Assembly (NCBI GenBank): GCA_036785705.1
Contig: JAWUZG010000051.1
Coordinates: 15,590,501 to 15,654,500 of the forward strand
Origin: Acanthornis magna
Taxonomy: Eukaryota; Chordata; Aves; Passeriformes; Acanthizidae
Direction of reading: 5' to 3'
Length of the DNA: 64,000 nt
Under the pieces are notes generated by a model. It saw only the letters and a program-made list of their open reading frames with translations. It searched no databases and was not told where the DNA came from. Position 1 is the first letter of the stretch, and every line of letters begins with the position of its first letter. The translations under genes and the position numbers were made by a program. Shown one piece after another: positions 25,101-33,964 of this stretch.

Positions 25101-27759
25101 CTACTCCTGTGGTGAGTACAGTAGCATGTGCAATGATATTGATTGGGATGGATCCCATTCTCTGTGTGTTTTTGTGTGTGCATACATGGGAAGGAAAAAG
25201 TGGGATCCTGTTACACTGCTTTGCTGCAAGGCCAGAGTAACACAAGAACTAAATAGCCACGGCTGTTGTTACAGTTCTGCATCCATGCCCATAGCTGTGA
25301 CTGGAAGTGTATGGGAGCTTATTTCTGGGACATGAATTTAGCTATAAAACATTTTTGAGGGCAGGATTGTGAATAGCTGCTTTCCTGTTTTCTCTGGGAT
25401 GAGAGGAAGTGAAAATAATTTCTGCTTTCTTTTTGTTCTTTCTTTGAAGTTTTTTTGCCACGGACAACCAAGGAGTCAGTATCAGAGGTAAGCAAGATGA
25501 TGGCTCTAAGAGCTTACCTTTGTCAGGAAAAATTAATCCACAAACACCAGAGGTTTATGTCCAAAAAGGAGACAGAGGAGTCCTGTAACTTTATTCATGA
25601 ATAAAGGGAGAGGTCATGGGCATTCCCATGGGGTCTCTCAGATTGCTAGAGGACACAGCCTCTTTTTATCCTAATTTCCCGGCCGCAGGTTCCCTCTCCC
25701 TTCCCCCATAGGCTGAGGTATTCGAGAGGTACAGACTTCCCGGAACGCCTAATGCAGACATAAGTAATATACATTTCTCCTAACTGTAGACACTCTCAAT
25801 ACACACTCCCCTTTCTTCTTTTTCATATGTCTCTGTTCCTGTAGTTTATTAACACAGTCTTGGGCAAGTCAGTCACTGGAATTCCTATGGAAATCCTTCC
25901 CATTCTTTCTTCTGTCTCTCAGTATTGGCCTTATCTTACCAGCAGTTTGTTTGTAAAGACACTCCCTTATTCCTTTCACCTTCCACTTTGAAATATATTA
26001 GCCTGGGATCCAGAGTAATATTTTTCCCTATGGCCTGTTTTCAGGCCTTGTATTTTCAAGTGAGCTGAGTAATACGACTGTTTAATTCAGAAGTCTTTTC
26101 CTGTAGATGGTGGAGCCAGTAACACTTTACTTTCCCTCTCTTAGAGGATGCTTTTCAAACTCCTGGCTTTTGCTTTTTTCTTTCTGGATACGTTTTGTTC
26201 AGATAGCTGGTCCTTAATCCCCTTTTCTCTCTGCATACCCCAGGCTTGGAGGATTTAATTAATTTTACTTCACTTCAGATCTTGACTCCACATGCCTCTT
26301 AGTGCTGCCTCACAGTGTTCTCTCAGGTCCAAGGTAACTCTGAAAATAAGAAGGCCCAGACAGCAGCTGAAGTTGAGTTTCCACAGCCTCATAGAGGCAG
26401 CTGATGGGAAAGGTGGCATGTGAAGCTTCTAGAATGGTGGTGATTTTGGGTCCCAGCCTAATTTGATTTTGTAAAGAAATATTTTATTCCAGACTACTGC
26501 TTTATGGTGCCAAAAGAAAGTTAAACTCTTTGGGTTCTGAAGAAAAGAAATGTTTGGTGTTTTCTGCTGAAACAAGGCATGTAGGAAGAATTAAAATCTC
26601 AGCATCTGCTCCCTACCTATCTTGGATAAATTTTAGCGTATAAAGCTAGTGGTTACTTGCAGGAGACAGGTGTATTGTGCTGCTGTGGGTGATTCTGAAC
26701 TATATCATATGTCTTTCAGGTTGAAGAAAAAAGAAATGAAATTTCCATCTTTCTTCCCGAGTCCCAGAAGGAAACAGAATTGCCAGTGAATGCAACCCCA
26801 TCTGTACCTCTGCCACAAAGTTCACATGAGTTACCAGACTGTGTCAGACCTGCCAGGAAGACACAGCTTCCAGACAGTAAGTAAAACTCCCCCATCCTTC
26901 CCTCCTTCCCCAATCAAACAGGAACCTAATTATGCAGATGCAGCTTGGAGTATGCTGGACAGACCTTACCCAGTGTACATGACCTGTGTGTGTACTTTAT
27001 GCATGGCACAGTACAAAGGCAGAAGCATGCCCAGAGCCTGTGAGGCTGTATATGCTAAATATCCATGCAAGGCCTTTTTGTTGTCCCTTTTCCCTACCAG
27101 CAAAATGGATTGTCATATGTGTTGATATGCTGTCAGTCTTAATGCCTCTGGGGTAGTGACCCAGAATAATGTCAATAATTCATTCCTTTTCAAGAATGTA
27201 TGGCAGCAAGGCCCTAAGCATGTGCTTGACTCTGCTCATAACCTTATACAAGAGCATATGGAAACATTCCCATTACATTTTGAGGGATAAGAGCAAGTCT
27301 GGACATCGCACTGTCTGTGTGATTACTCTGGAAAACAGAAGACCTGAACAAGAGGGGGCAATGCAAGCTCCCAAGGCACCCTCTGGCCCTGGATTATTCA
27401 CATTCTCCTTGAGGCTGCAGAGTCTTGGTTCTCACAGTTTTGCCTCTCTTTTCACAGACCCTGCTATCCTCTACATTGTGGTGGATCAGGTACCGCCATC
27501 TCGGTGGAAGGAGTTCGTGCGGCGCTTGGGCCTGAGTGACCACGACCTGGAGCGCATTGAGCTGGAGCACCGACGCCTGCGAGACGCCCAGTATGAAATG
27601 CTCAGACTGTGGAAACTGCAGCTGGGCCATGCTGCCACTGTGGAGCACATCAGCTGTGTTCTCAACCAGATGGAGCTCAGTGGCTGCAGCGACGCTATTC
27701 AAGAGGCTTTGCTAAACCAGAAGTCTCCTCAACCTTGCAGCCTCCACAACCACCTTTAA
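12314..27759 (+). CDS. TNFRSF1A: TNF receptor superfamily member 1A (TNFR1), 10 coding exons
   Basis: This is the death-domain receptor for TNF, a type I membrane protein that recruits TRADD to drive NF-kB or cell-death signalling. Exons: 12314-12352, 21671-21872, 22181-22309, 22607-22753, 24305-24386, 24708-24775, 24989-25111, 25450-25487, 26720-26876, 27458-27759. Phases match throughout, giving 428 aa (human 455). The start ATG has a GCC context and opens a 13-codon exon. The signal peptide core (VILIFVYVLT, residues 14-23) is in exon 2. Cysteine-rich repeats fill exons 2-6, with the CCxxC and VCGCQKNQY blocks. The membrane span is about residues 226-244, and a roughly 84-residue linker follows. 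The death domain (about 329-415) contains RWKEFVRRLGLSDH, nearly identical to human TNFR1, which separates it from TRAIL-receptor-like members. The YQRW internalisation motif known from the mammalian juxtamembrane region is not seen. Confidence 0.95.
17690..19140 (+). mobile_element. CR1 LINE 3' fragment, split by an insertion
   Basis: The segments 17690-18121 and about 18700-19140 together read as the 3' portion of a chicken-repeat-1 LINE. Landmarks are the CTGGGGACAGAGTTGCTG-type segment, GTGTCCTGGGGTGCATCAA, GAGGCTGAGGGG, TCATCGCTCTCTACA and a terminal ATTCTA motif near 19143. The ORF is decayed. Orientation is plus. The piece between 18122 and 18693 has no CR1 similarity and is treated separately. 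Confidence 0.8.
18122..18693. mobile_element. LTR-like insertion inside the CR1 copy
   Basis: This 572-bp segment interrupts the CR1 sequence. It starts TGTTTAAG and ends TTTTCAACA (TG...CA). The flanks GGAAAC (18116-18121) and GCAAAA (18694-18699) could be a decayed 6-bp target-site duplication (four of six match). An AATAAA lies near the right end at 18674, but transcriptional orientation is unclear. No coding sequence is present, so a solo LTR is the simplest reading; the family is not recognised. Confidence 0.45.
25521..25805 (-). mobile_element. Solo LTR in TNFRSF1A intron 8
   Basis: On the minus strand this begins TGTGTATTGAGAG and ends TTTTTCCTGACA. It has a TATA-like GGATAAAAAGAGG (plus 25660-25672) and an AATAAA polyadenylation signal (plus TTTATT at 25590-25595), in the order and spacing of a short retroviral LTR. 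No internal retroviral sequence adjoins it. No clean target-site duplication is visible, so the outer boundary is approximate to a few bases. It resembles short bird ERVK-type LTRs, but the class is inferred. Confidence 0.6.
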
Positions 27760-29035
27760 TCTATTTCTGCTTTAGCTGCCTTTGACTGTTAAGAGGGTAT
27801 CATAACTCTCTTCCTTTCCCCATATCTCCCCATCTTTCTAACACTTGTCAGCTGGGTATGTTGGAGACAGCAGCAGATTATGCTGGAGGAAGGCTGAGGT
27901 TTTCTTCTCAACCACCATGTAGTTCAGCACCTTTAAGCCATGGGAGACCTCTGTAACACCTCCTTTCCTAAGGAGGGAAAGCACCTCATAAAGGAAGTGG
28001 TGTGTGGACTGTGACCAAGATGCAAACAGGAGCTCTGAGTGACTTGATAGATCAGCTTGTATGGACAAGCTGCTGCTGAAACAGGTGCTCCATACATCAT
28101 GTGGTGGGTAAACTTGTAGGGTGATTTGGTTAAGCCGTCTGTTTAGATATTAATGTACTCACTCACTTCTTGCAGATCTATTTTTCTGCGAGATCAACCA
28201 GTTGAAGTGGCTCATATTGCAGCCTTTTGATTGCTAAATCTGACTCAGAGGAAGTGGTGGGAGGATGTGCCCGTTTCTGGGAGTAGGAGAGAATTGCCCT
28301 CTCTCGGTGTCAAGTAGTAGGTATCACTGTGGCAAAAGACTCCTAGAGATTCAGAAGTGGTGGCTCCCTCTGTGAGAAACAGGAGGACATTATCCTTTCC
28401 ACACCTTCCCTCAGGTTCCAGAGGAATAAGGATTCCGAGCTAGTGAGTCAGATGAGAGGGTTGGTGCTTTTTTTCTCAAGTTTTTTTTTCTATATCTAGA
28501 AATCATGTAAGTTAGCATTAACAAAACACCTGCCTGTGTGTTTGTCCAAGTGCAGGGTGGAAAGGAGTGTGTGCACCTGCCTGGGTGAGGTGGTACCCAT
28601 GCACCTGGCAGTGTGAGCACCTCTGCAAATCTGTGCTTGCACACAGGCCGGTAGGCTCGTGTCTACCTGCTTATCTACCTATGGATGATTCGATGAATCT
28701 AACCACAAATGGGACTGTTTTATGTGTCTGTATAGATATTTTAGCAACTGTTGAATAACTTCACACTACTTCCTGGACTGCATTCTGTGATTGCTACTTG
28801 GGTGTGGGAGCCATTCAGTACCATCTCCAGGCTCTCACCATCACTTTCTCACTGGAATTACCCTGGGTGAACCAGATGTAGAAAAAAATCAATTAGCTTG
28901 CACCAGGTGCAGGCTGTTCACACATTTGTAACATGGATTTTTTTTTTTATCCCTAATCCCTTGATCAGAGAGAAATTTTCTATTGTAAATACACTAAATG
29001 TTCTGAATTAAAAATGAATATTTTTACCTCTGTTC
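27760..29035 (+). other. Probable TNFRSF1A 3' untranslated region
   Basis: No coding potential follows the TNFRSF1A stop codon at 27757-27759. The first plausible polyadenylation signal after an extended non-coding stretch is ATTAAA at 29007-29012, followed by T/GT-rich sequence (CTCTGTTCTGGTTTTGC) about 20 bases on. The assignment is inferred; no transcript evidence is available. Confidence 0.45.
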
Positions 29036-30227
29036 TGGTTTTGCTCTTATCAGCTTCTGTTCTGTGACTGTGGATGGGGCAGAGGACAGGGAATAATTTC
29101 CAGAAGTGGCAAGAGTGGGTGGCTTGGTGGTCTCATGTGTTTTTTAAAAAAAAACCCAAGTTTTATGTATTTTGGTATTTAAAACTTAGCTGACCTCAAG
29201 TCACAAGAAACTAGCTGAAGGCAGGAAGTAGGACTGAAATTAAATCCAGTTGCAGGTCTTCTCAGATAGCTGAGAATCAAAGGACATGCCAGGACATTTA
29301 GAGTGAATTTTTAAACAATGTACAATGAGTCATTTGGATTTCTATCTCACTTTTTAAACAGGAAAATATCTTCAAATAAAAGAATAATAATAATAGGTTA
29401 TACTTTAACGTTAATCTTACACATTTTTGTCTGAGGCACCAAGGCACTGTGTTAAAGCAGTAAGGACTATTTCTAACTCCACTTAAAAGTTTCCTACTTG
29501 AAACTTGGAAGTTCCTGACAATCAGTGACAAAGCCAGGAACTGATGTCAGTTTTAATTCCCAGTTTGAGGCTTTTTTTTTTTGCTATGCCTACATTCTAT
29601 TTTAATTGAGGATGATTTTGTTGAATTTTTTTAAATCAGAGACAGCACAAAGCTCACTGTAATACACTTTTTCTTTTATAATTTATGTTCAACGAGCACA
29701 ACAATGTGATTAGTATGATAATTATTAGAAGTGCATGCTGTAGACTGGAAGTGCTTGAAGTGGGGAAATTCTCAGAAATCTTCTCCAGGTGTGATACCTG
29801 AGCCCTGGGCTTTTTCTCCCCACCTCAAACTGTGTAATACATCATTTAAAATCGAGCTGTTTCAAAGCTCAAGGCACAAGGTAAGCCACATGCAGCAGGC
29901 CTCAGGCTACTGCTTGGTTGCCAGTGGCTTCATGCAGGAATTTTACAGAAATCCATGGCTATGAGGTGTATCAGAGAATGCTGAAGACTCTTTCACGGTA
30001 ATGAAGGTGACTTGGGTGGGTAATATATGTGAAGATGGGGGTGGAGGTTCCTCATGCTGCTGCCTCTGAGCCTGGACAGAGCAGCCACCAGAAAAATGCA
30101 ACTGTTCATGTAATTTAATTTATTTAAATAAATTATTATGTAATTTAATTTATTTAAATAAATTATTTATTTATCATTGGGTATCAAATGCTGAAGTGAT
30201 GATGCCTCCATATAGAAAATTTATATT
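29036..30227. other. Intergenic region 3' of TNFRSF1A
   Basis: AT-rich sequence with no recognisable exon. The only structured element is the tandem palindrome at 30108-30167. The tail of the CR1 copy begins near 30228. Confidence 0.5.
30108..30167. repeat. 30-bp tandem duplication containing an 18-bp perfect palindrome
   Basis: Two identical 30-bp units (30108-30137 and 30138-30167) each contain AATTTATTTAAATAAATT, which equals its own reverse complement (30117-30134 and 30147-30164). The units can form hairpins or a cruciform. Confidence 0.85.
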
Positions 30228-30378
30228 GTAACTGTACTGCATCCAGCTGTGATCCCCCAGCGTAGGAAGGACACAAAACAGTCAGAGCAAATCCAAAGGA
30301 GTCCACGAGGTTGGTAAGAGGACTGGGACACCTCCCGTACGAAGACAGGCTGAGGAAATTGGTTCTGTTCATCCTAGA
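30228..30378 (+). mobile_element. CR1 LINE, left part (interrupted by ERV)
   Basis: The sequence from about 30228 (TGCATCCAGCTGTGATCCCCC, then GACAGGCTGAGGAAATTGG) is a decayed CR1 3' region in plus orientation. It stops exactly at the ERV insertion and resumes at 37131 with the next CR1 block, so the two pieces were one element before the retrovirus inserted. The last five bases, CTAGA (30374-30378), are one copy of the ERV target-site duplication. Confidence 0.8.
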
Positions 30379-31023
30379 TGTTATAAATGAATTCAGGGGC
30401 CGAAATTTTAACTGTATAATATTGAGTATTTATTAATAGAGCAAAGGCAAAACAGCGCTGCGTGCTTAGCAATTTTGCCAGAGGCACACTCATCCATTGT
30501 ACAGTGAGCTTAAGTACTTTCTTTAACTGTTACATATTCATTAAGCCTCGAAGGTGATTTACACTTCACTCAACTCCCCCCCTCCGATCCTTGCCCCCTT
30601 CTGCCAGCGAAGGCGCCTGTCTTGGAGTTTCGGACCCTCTGGATTGTCTCAGAACTGAAGGCTGAAATCCTCCCGTCTATGTTTCCTCAGTTCCAACTTA
30701 ATTTGTAGGTGACAGTTCCTTTTGGGAGGTGTGAGTCAAGATAACAGACTTCCTGGGATGCCGGCAGTTATCTTCTTTGTTTCTTTAGGATGTCTTGATC
30801 CCTGGCTCTGTGTTTTATCAACTTAAAAGACATTTATTACCATGTATTTATTATTACATTTTCTAGCATATTACAACTATCTCGAAGTTACAATTTACCC
30901 TAACCTTGTTTCTACTTAATTATATTTTATCTTAACATTATTTTTTTATACAGTACACATCACTTCTAAATGTTAAATTCATATATGTGAAAGCCAGCAT
31001 TTATCATTCACTCATTTATCACA
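30379..31023 (-). repeat. ERV 3' LTR
   Basis: The 645-bp repeat is bounded by TG and CA ends. On the minus strand it carries a TATA-like TATAAAAAAA (plus about 30944-30953) and an AATAAA signal (plus TTTATT at 30429-30434). It is nearly identical to 36485-37130. Confidence 0.93.
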
Positions 31024-31045
31024 ATCCCCCGTTTTCTTTTTTTGT
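31024..31045 (-). other. ERV polypurine tract
   Basis: On the minus strand, AAAAAAAGAAAACGGGGGAT directly abuts the start of the 3' LTR. This is the position and composition of the plus-strand primer for retroviral reverse transcription. Confidence 0.8.
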
Positions 31046-31072
31046 CAATTATGTTGACTTGAGCCACAATCT

Positions 31073-31339
31073 TTATTCAGACTTCAGTGTTACATTTGAA
31101 ATTTTACAGATTAATATGGCTTCTTCAAGAGGGTCCCCAATGCTGTTTTGTTTCTTCAATACCATTATCTTTTGTGCTGTTCCGGAAGCAGCCTGTTTTG
31201 AATCCATAGGTACGGTGATTACCTGCATACTCTGGACAACACTTGTGATTAGCCGGATGAAAGAGGGAATTGAACAAGGAAGAATTAATAACCCAGCGGT
31301 TGCACACAAAAGAAAAAAAACCCCCAAAAACAACAACAA
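31073..31339 (-). pseudogene. env: ERV env remnant: membrane-spanning/tail part
   Basis: An 88-codon frame begins with a long hydrophobic run (residues about 2-26), followed by a short polar tail and ending close to the polypurine tract. This is where the transmembrane anchor and cytoplasmic tail of a retroviral Env would lie. The hydrophobic run is partly encoded by an A-rich low-complexity stretch (plus 31307-31350), so its precise boundary may be altered. The fusion peptide and immunosuppressive-type region expected upstream are not seen. Family assignment rests mainly on position and hydropathy. Confidence 0.4.
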
Positions 31340-31897
31340 AAAAACTTCTTAGCCTGTTTTGGAATGCTTTGGAGGGCTGGCACTCTTTGTTTTGTTAGTT
31401 CCTTTGTAATTCTGTCTTGTGCACCCCCACCGTCTGAAATGCCCCACATTCCTGTTTTGGCAAAACAAACAAACTGTCCCTTCGGACACGCCCGAGCTGG
31501 TGTCCCCCCGAGGATTTTAACCTGGCTACCCATAGTGAGTGTTTTTATAATTACAAGTTTCTATGGATGTTTTATAATAACCTGCGCTATTCACTGTCCT
31601 GTGCCAGGTTAGATGAGAAGCACGACTGCCCCATTGTGTAAGGCAGTTGCACTTGGTGCAGGGATTTTCTGGGTTTGCATGGCCTGGGGCTACCCAAGTG
31701 AGGATACGTGTGATTACTATGATCGCTACTTCTGTAATCAGAGGTCCGGTATGGCATACACCCCCTTGTCTCATGCCCTCCGAGGTTGCTGCTCGTGGCC
31801 GGACTATACCTAAGGCGGGTGCAGAGGCCAACCCGGTCTTGCCCTCTTTACACCGCTTGTTCCATTTCCATGCAAACCGTACTGCACATAAGCGCAA
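31285..31897 (-). pseudogene. env: ERV env remnant: start of surface subunit, frameshifted
   Basis: Two overlapping minus-strand frames (31526-31897 and 31285-31533) appear to be pieces of one reading frame broken by a frameshift near 31530. The first contains a hydrophobic segment (EVAIIVITRILTWVA) that could be a signal peptide, followed by a CTKCNC motif. The second contains cysteines and a QVKILGGTPARACPKGQFV segment of the kind seen in secreted glycoproteins. No family motif is diagnostic; the assignment to Env SU is from position between pol and the 3' LTR. Most of SU and the SU/TM boundary are absent. Confidence 0.4.
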
Positions 31898-32227
31898 TTC
31901 TTGCTCCCACCTCTCCTCGGGAATTCCCCAAATTTCAGGTACGAGTACTTCCCACCCGCACAGAATTTGTTATACTACAGCATTTTCCTGGTCCTTTTGC
32001 TCTCTATACTCTCGGCAGTTCAGACAGTGGGGATGCCTCTTTATTGGGGAGCAATACTACTTACTTGAGCATTTCACACACTTGCACAATACCCATGCTT
32101 GGTGATTTAAGTGGGGGTGTTTTAGAAAAGAAAGCCCCTTAAGGTGGTCTTTTGGTTGTTAATGCTTTCCTCTGGTCCTTTGAAAGTTTGCATTATTCTT
32201 ATGCTAATAGTGCCAGTACCCAGTATC

Positions 32228-32614
32228 TCACCAACCGTCAGGCCCGTTCTTTTTCAGCCAAGATATTGTATTTTTCCAGTCCTCCTTAGCTATCTGCCAC
32301 TCGGCAGGGATTTCTAATTCCCACCCACAAACTAAGGTTACAATCTCCGTTAGGTGCAGACAGTCACAGCATGTATTCGGGTAGTTGCGACTACGAGGAC
32401 GGCACTGCGAACATCGGGGTTGTCGCTTATAGGCAATACAATACCAATTTCGCTTGCAGATTGTACACTTGCACTCGACCCAGCTACAGTGACTACTGTT
32501 AGGATGAATTAAGCAAGGTATGTAGGTTGGTACTGGTGGGACTTGTAATAATACCTTGAGGTCAGGATATAATGTGACTTTTTCTTTATACAAATCACAA
32601 GTTAATGCAAACAC
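32228..32614 (-). CDS. ERV cysteine-rich ORF of unknown function, between pol and env remnants
   Basis: This 128-codon open frame lies on the proviral strand between the truncated RT frame and the env remnants. Its middle is dense in cysteines: CxCxxC, then CSQC, then CCxC spaced over about 45 residues with basic residues between. The C-terminal third is acidic and tryptophan-containing (EIPAEWQIAKEDW). I do not recognise a family. It could be the N-terminal part of an unusual Env, a zinc-binding accessory protein, or a chance frame left by the pol deletion. The cysteine spacing is the argument against chance. It shares reading frame with the 31526-31897 frame but is separated from it by stop codons. 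Confidence 0.4.
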   Translation of the reverse strand: MFALTCDLYKEKVTLYPDLKVLLQVPPVPTYIPCLIHPNSSHCSWVECKCTICKRNWYCIAYKRQPRCSQCRPRSRNYPNTCCDCLHLTEIVTLVCGWELEIPAEWQIAKEDWKNTISWLKKNGPDGW

Positions 32615-32772
32615 GTTAGGATTTTTTTGTTTGATATAATTTTGATTTTTTTAGTTTGGGGTGGAATTGTTCCTCCCCAGTGTGAATAGCGCAGGGGCCT
32701 TAGGACTTGCCCTGATGGTATTTGGAACTACTTATACAGGCATTATTTACAACCCTTGAATTTCTCTGTGGA

Positions 32773-33426
32773 TTATTTGAGTTTTCCCAGTTTATTACCC
32801 TGCACTCTTTCAGGATCCATTTTTTTTTTTCCCCTCTGGCTTAACCAATGCCCTAAATATTTTACTTCTTGTTCCACAAACTGCAACTTTTTCTTCAAAA
32901 CCCGTAGCCCCTTTTTCCCAAGAAAATTTAACAGATTAATAGTGGTGTTCCGAACTGTTTCTTCATTGGACTCTGATATTAATAAATCATCTACGTATTG
33001 TAAAAGAAGTATTTCTTCACTTTGCTCAAAAGACACAAGGATAGCTTCTAAAGCCTGTCCAAATAGATTCGGAGATTCAGTGAAACCCTGGGGCAACCTT
33101 GTCCAGCGTAATTGTTGTTTCCTCCTTGTCTCAGGATCCTCCCATTCGAATGCAAAGAAGTCCCTGCTGCTTTCTGCTAAAGGGCAAGCCCAAAATGCAT
33201 CTTTTAGATCTATCACACTGTACCATGTGTGGCAAGGAGGGATATGATTCAGGAGAATATAAGGGTTAGAGACGACAGGAAACCATGTATGTGTCCTTTT
33301 GTTAACCTCTCTTAAATCATGAACTAACCTATATGTTCCATCACCCTTTTTTACTGGCAGTATCGGGGTATTATGAGGTGACATGCAGGTTTCTAAAGTT
33401 CCTTCCTGCAACAACTTGTCAATCAC
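32773..33426 (-). pseudogene. pol: ERV pol remnant: reverse transcriptase fingers/palm
   Basis: This is a 217-codon RT fragment on the minus strand. Visible motifs in order: LPVKK near the start, DLREVNKR, VIDLKDAFW (catalytic Asp of motif A), RLPQGFTESP (motif B) and YVDDLL (motif C catalytic pair). The order and wording are those of gammaretrovirus-like polymerases. The frame begins after a one-base shift relative to protease and ends soon after a YLGHWL block. The connection, RNase H and integrase regions are missing: only about 1.7 kb remains before the 3' LTR, too little for them plus env. The fragment cannot make a working enzyme as it stands. Confidence 0.88.
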
Positions 33427-33451
33427 TGGTTTTAACCCTATCTTTCCTTCC

Positions 33452-33937
33452 TTAGGTATTGCATATTTGCCTGACCCTTATTGGGCATGATGGGTTTTCT
33501 ATAGTTATTTCTATTGGTTCCATGTCTATCTTTCCCCTATTATCTTCAGATGCCCACACTTCTGATTCAATTTTATTTTCATCCTCACTGGTTAAAGTTA
33601 AAATCTTTGCTTTCATTTGTCCTTCCTTTGGGAGTACACCTATACGTAATGATAGCTGCAAATCTCGCCCCAATAAGTTCCGTCCGGCACCGGGGACTAA
33701 CAATAAGTCCCCAGTGGCGAATCGGTTAGGGCCTTCTACTTGTACAGTTTCAATTAAGGGTACCTTAAATCCTTCTCCTTTTGCACCTATTACATTAGTA
33801 ACCTTTTTACTTGTACAACACCCTTCAGGAATCTTTAATATACATGTTCTATCCACTCCGGTATCTACTAAAAACTCCATTTCCTCCTCCTGGGGTCCTA
33901 TTTTCAATTTTATCAAGGGCTCAGTTTTATGTTCCAT
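33452..33937 (-). pseudogene. pro: ERV protease
   Basis: This is an aspartic protease frame with the LVDTG active-site motif near residue 24 and a NLLGRDLQ block near residue 88, the standard pair of retroviral protease signatures. It is in the same frame as gag, separated only by the UAG at 33965-33967, and has open sequence from that codon onward. At its 3' end the frame closes near 33452, where a single extra base (about 33464-33470) throws the RT segment into another frame. The protease core itself appears uninterrupted. Confidence 0.85.
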
Positions 33938-33964
33938 CCCCAGTATAAAAGGCCCCTGACGTCC

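Noticed and set aside
21671..27759. TRAIL-receptor or other death receptor instead of TNFR1
   Set aside because: The death domain and the VCGCQKNQY cysteine-repeat block match TNFRSF1A specifically.
32756..33959. Plus-strand ORFs of 163 and 166 aa in the provirus
   Set aside because: They are antisense shadows of the RT and protease frames, which carry the actual motifs (YVDD, LVDTG).
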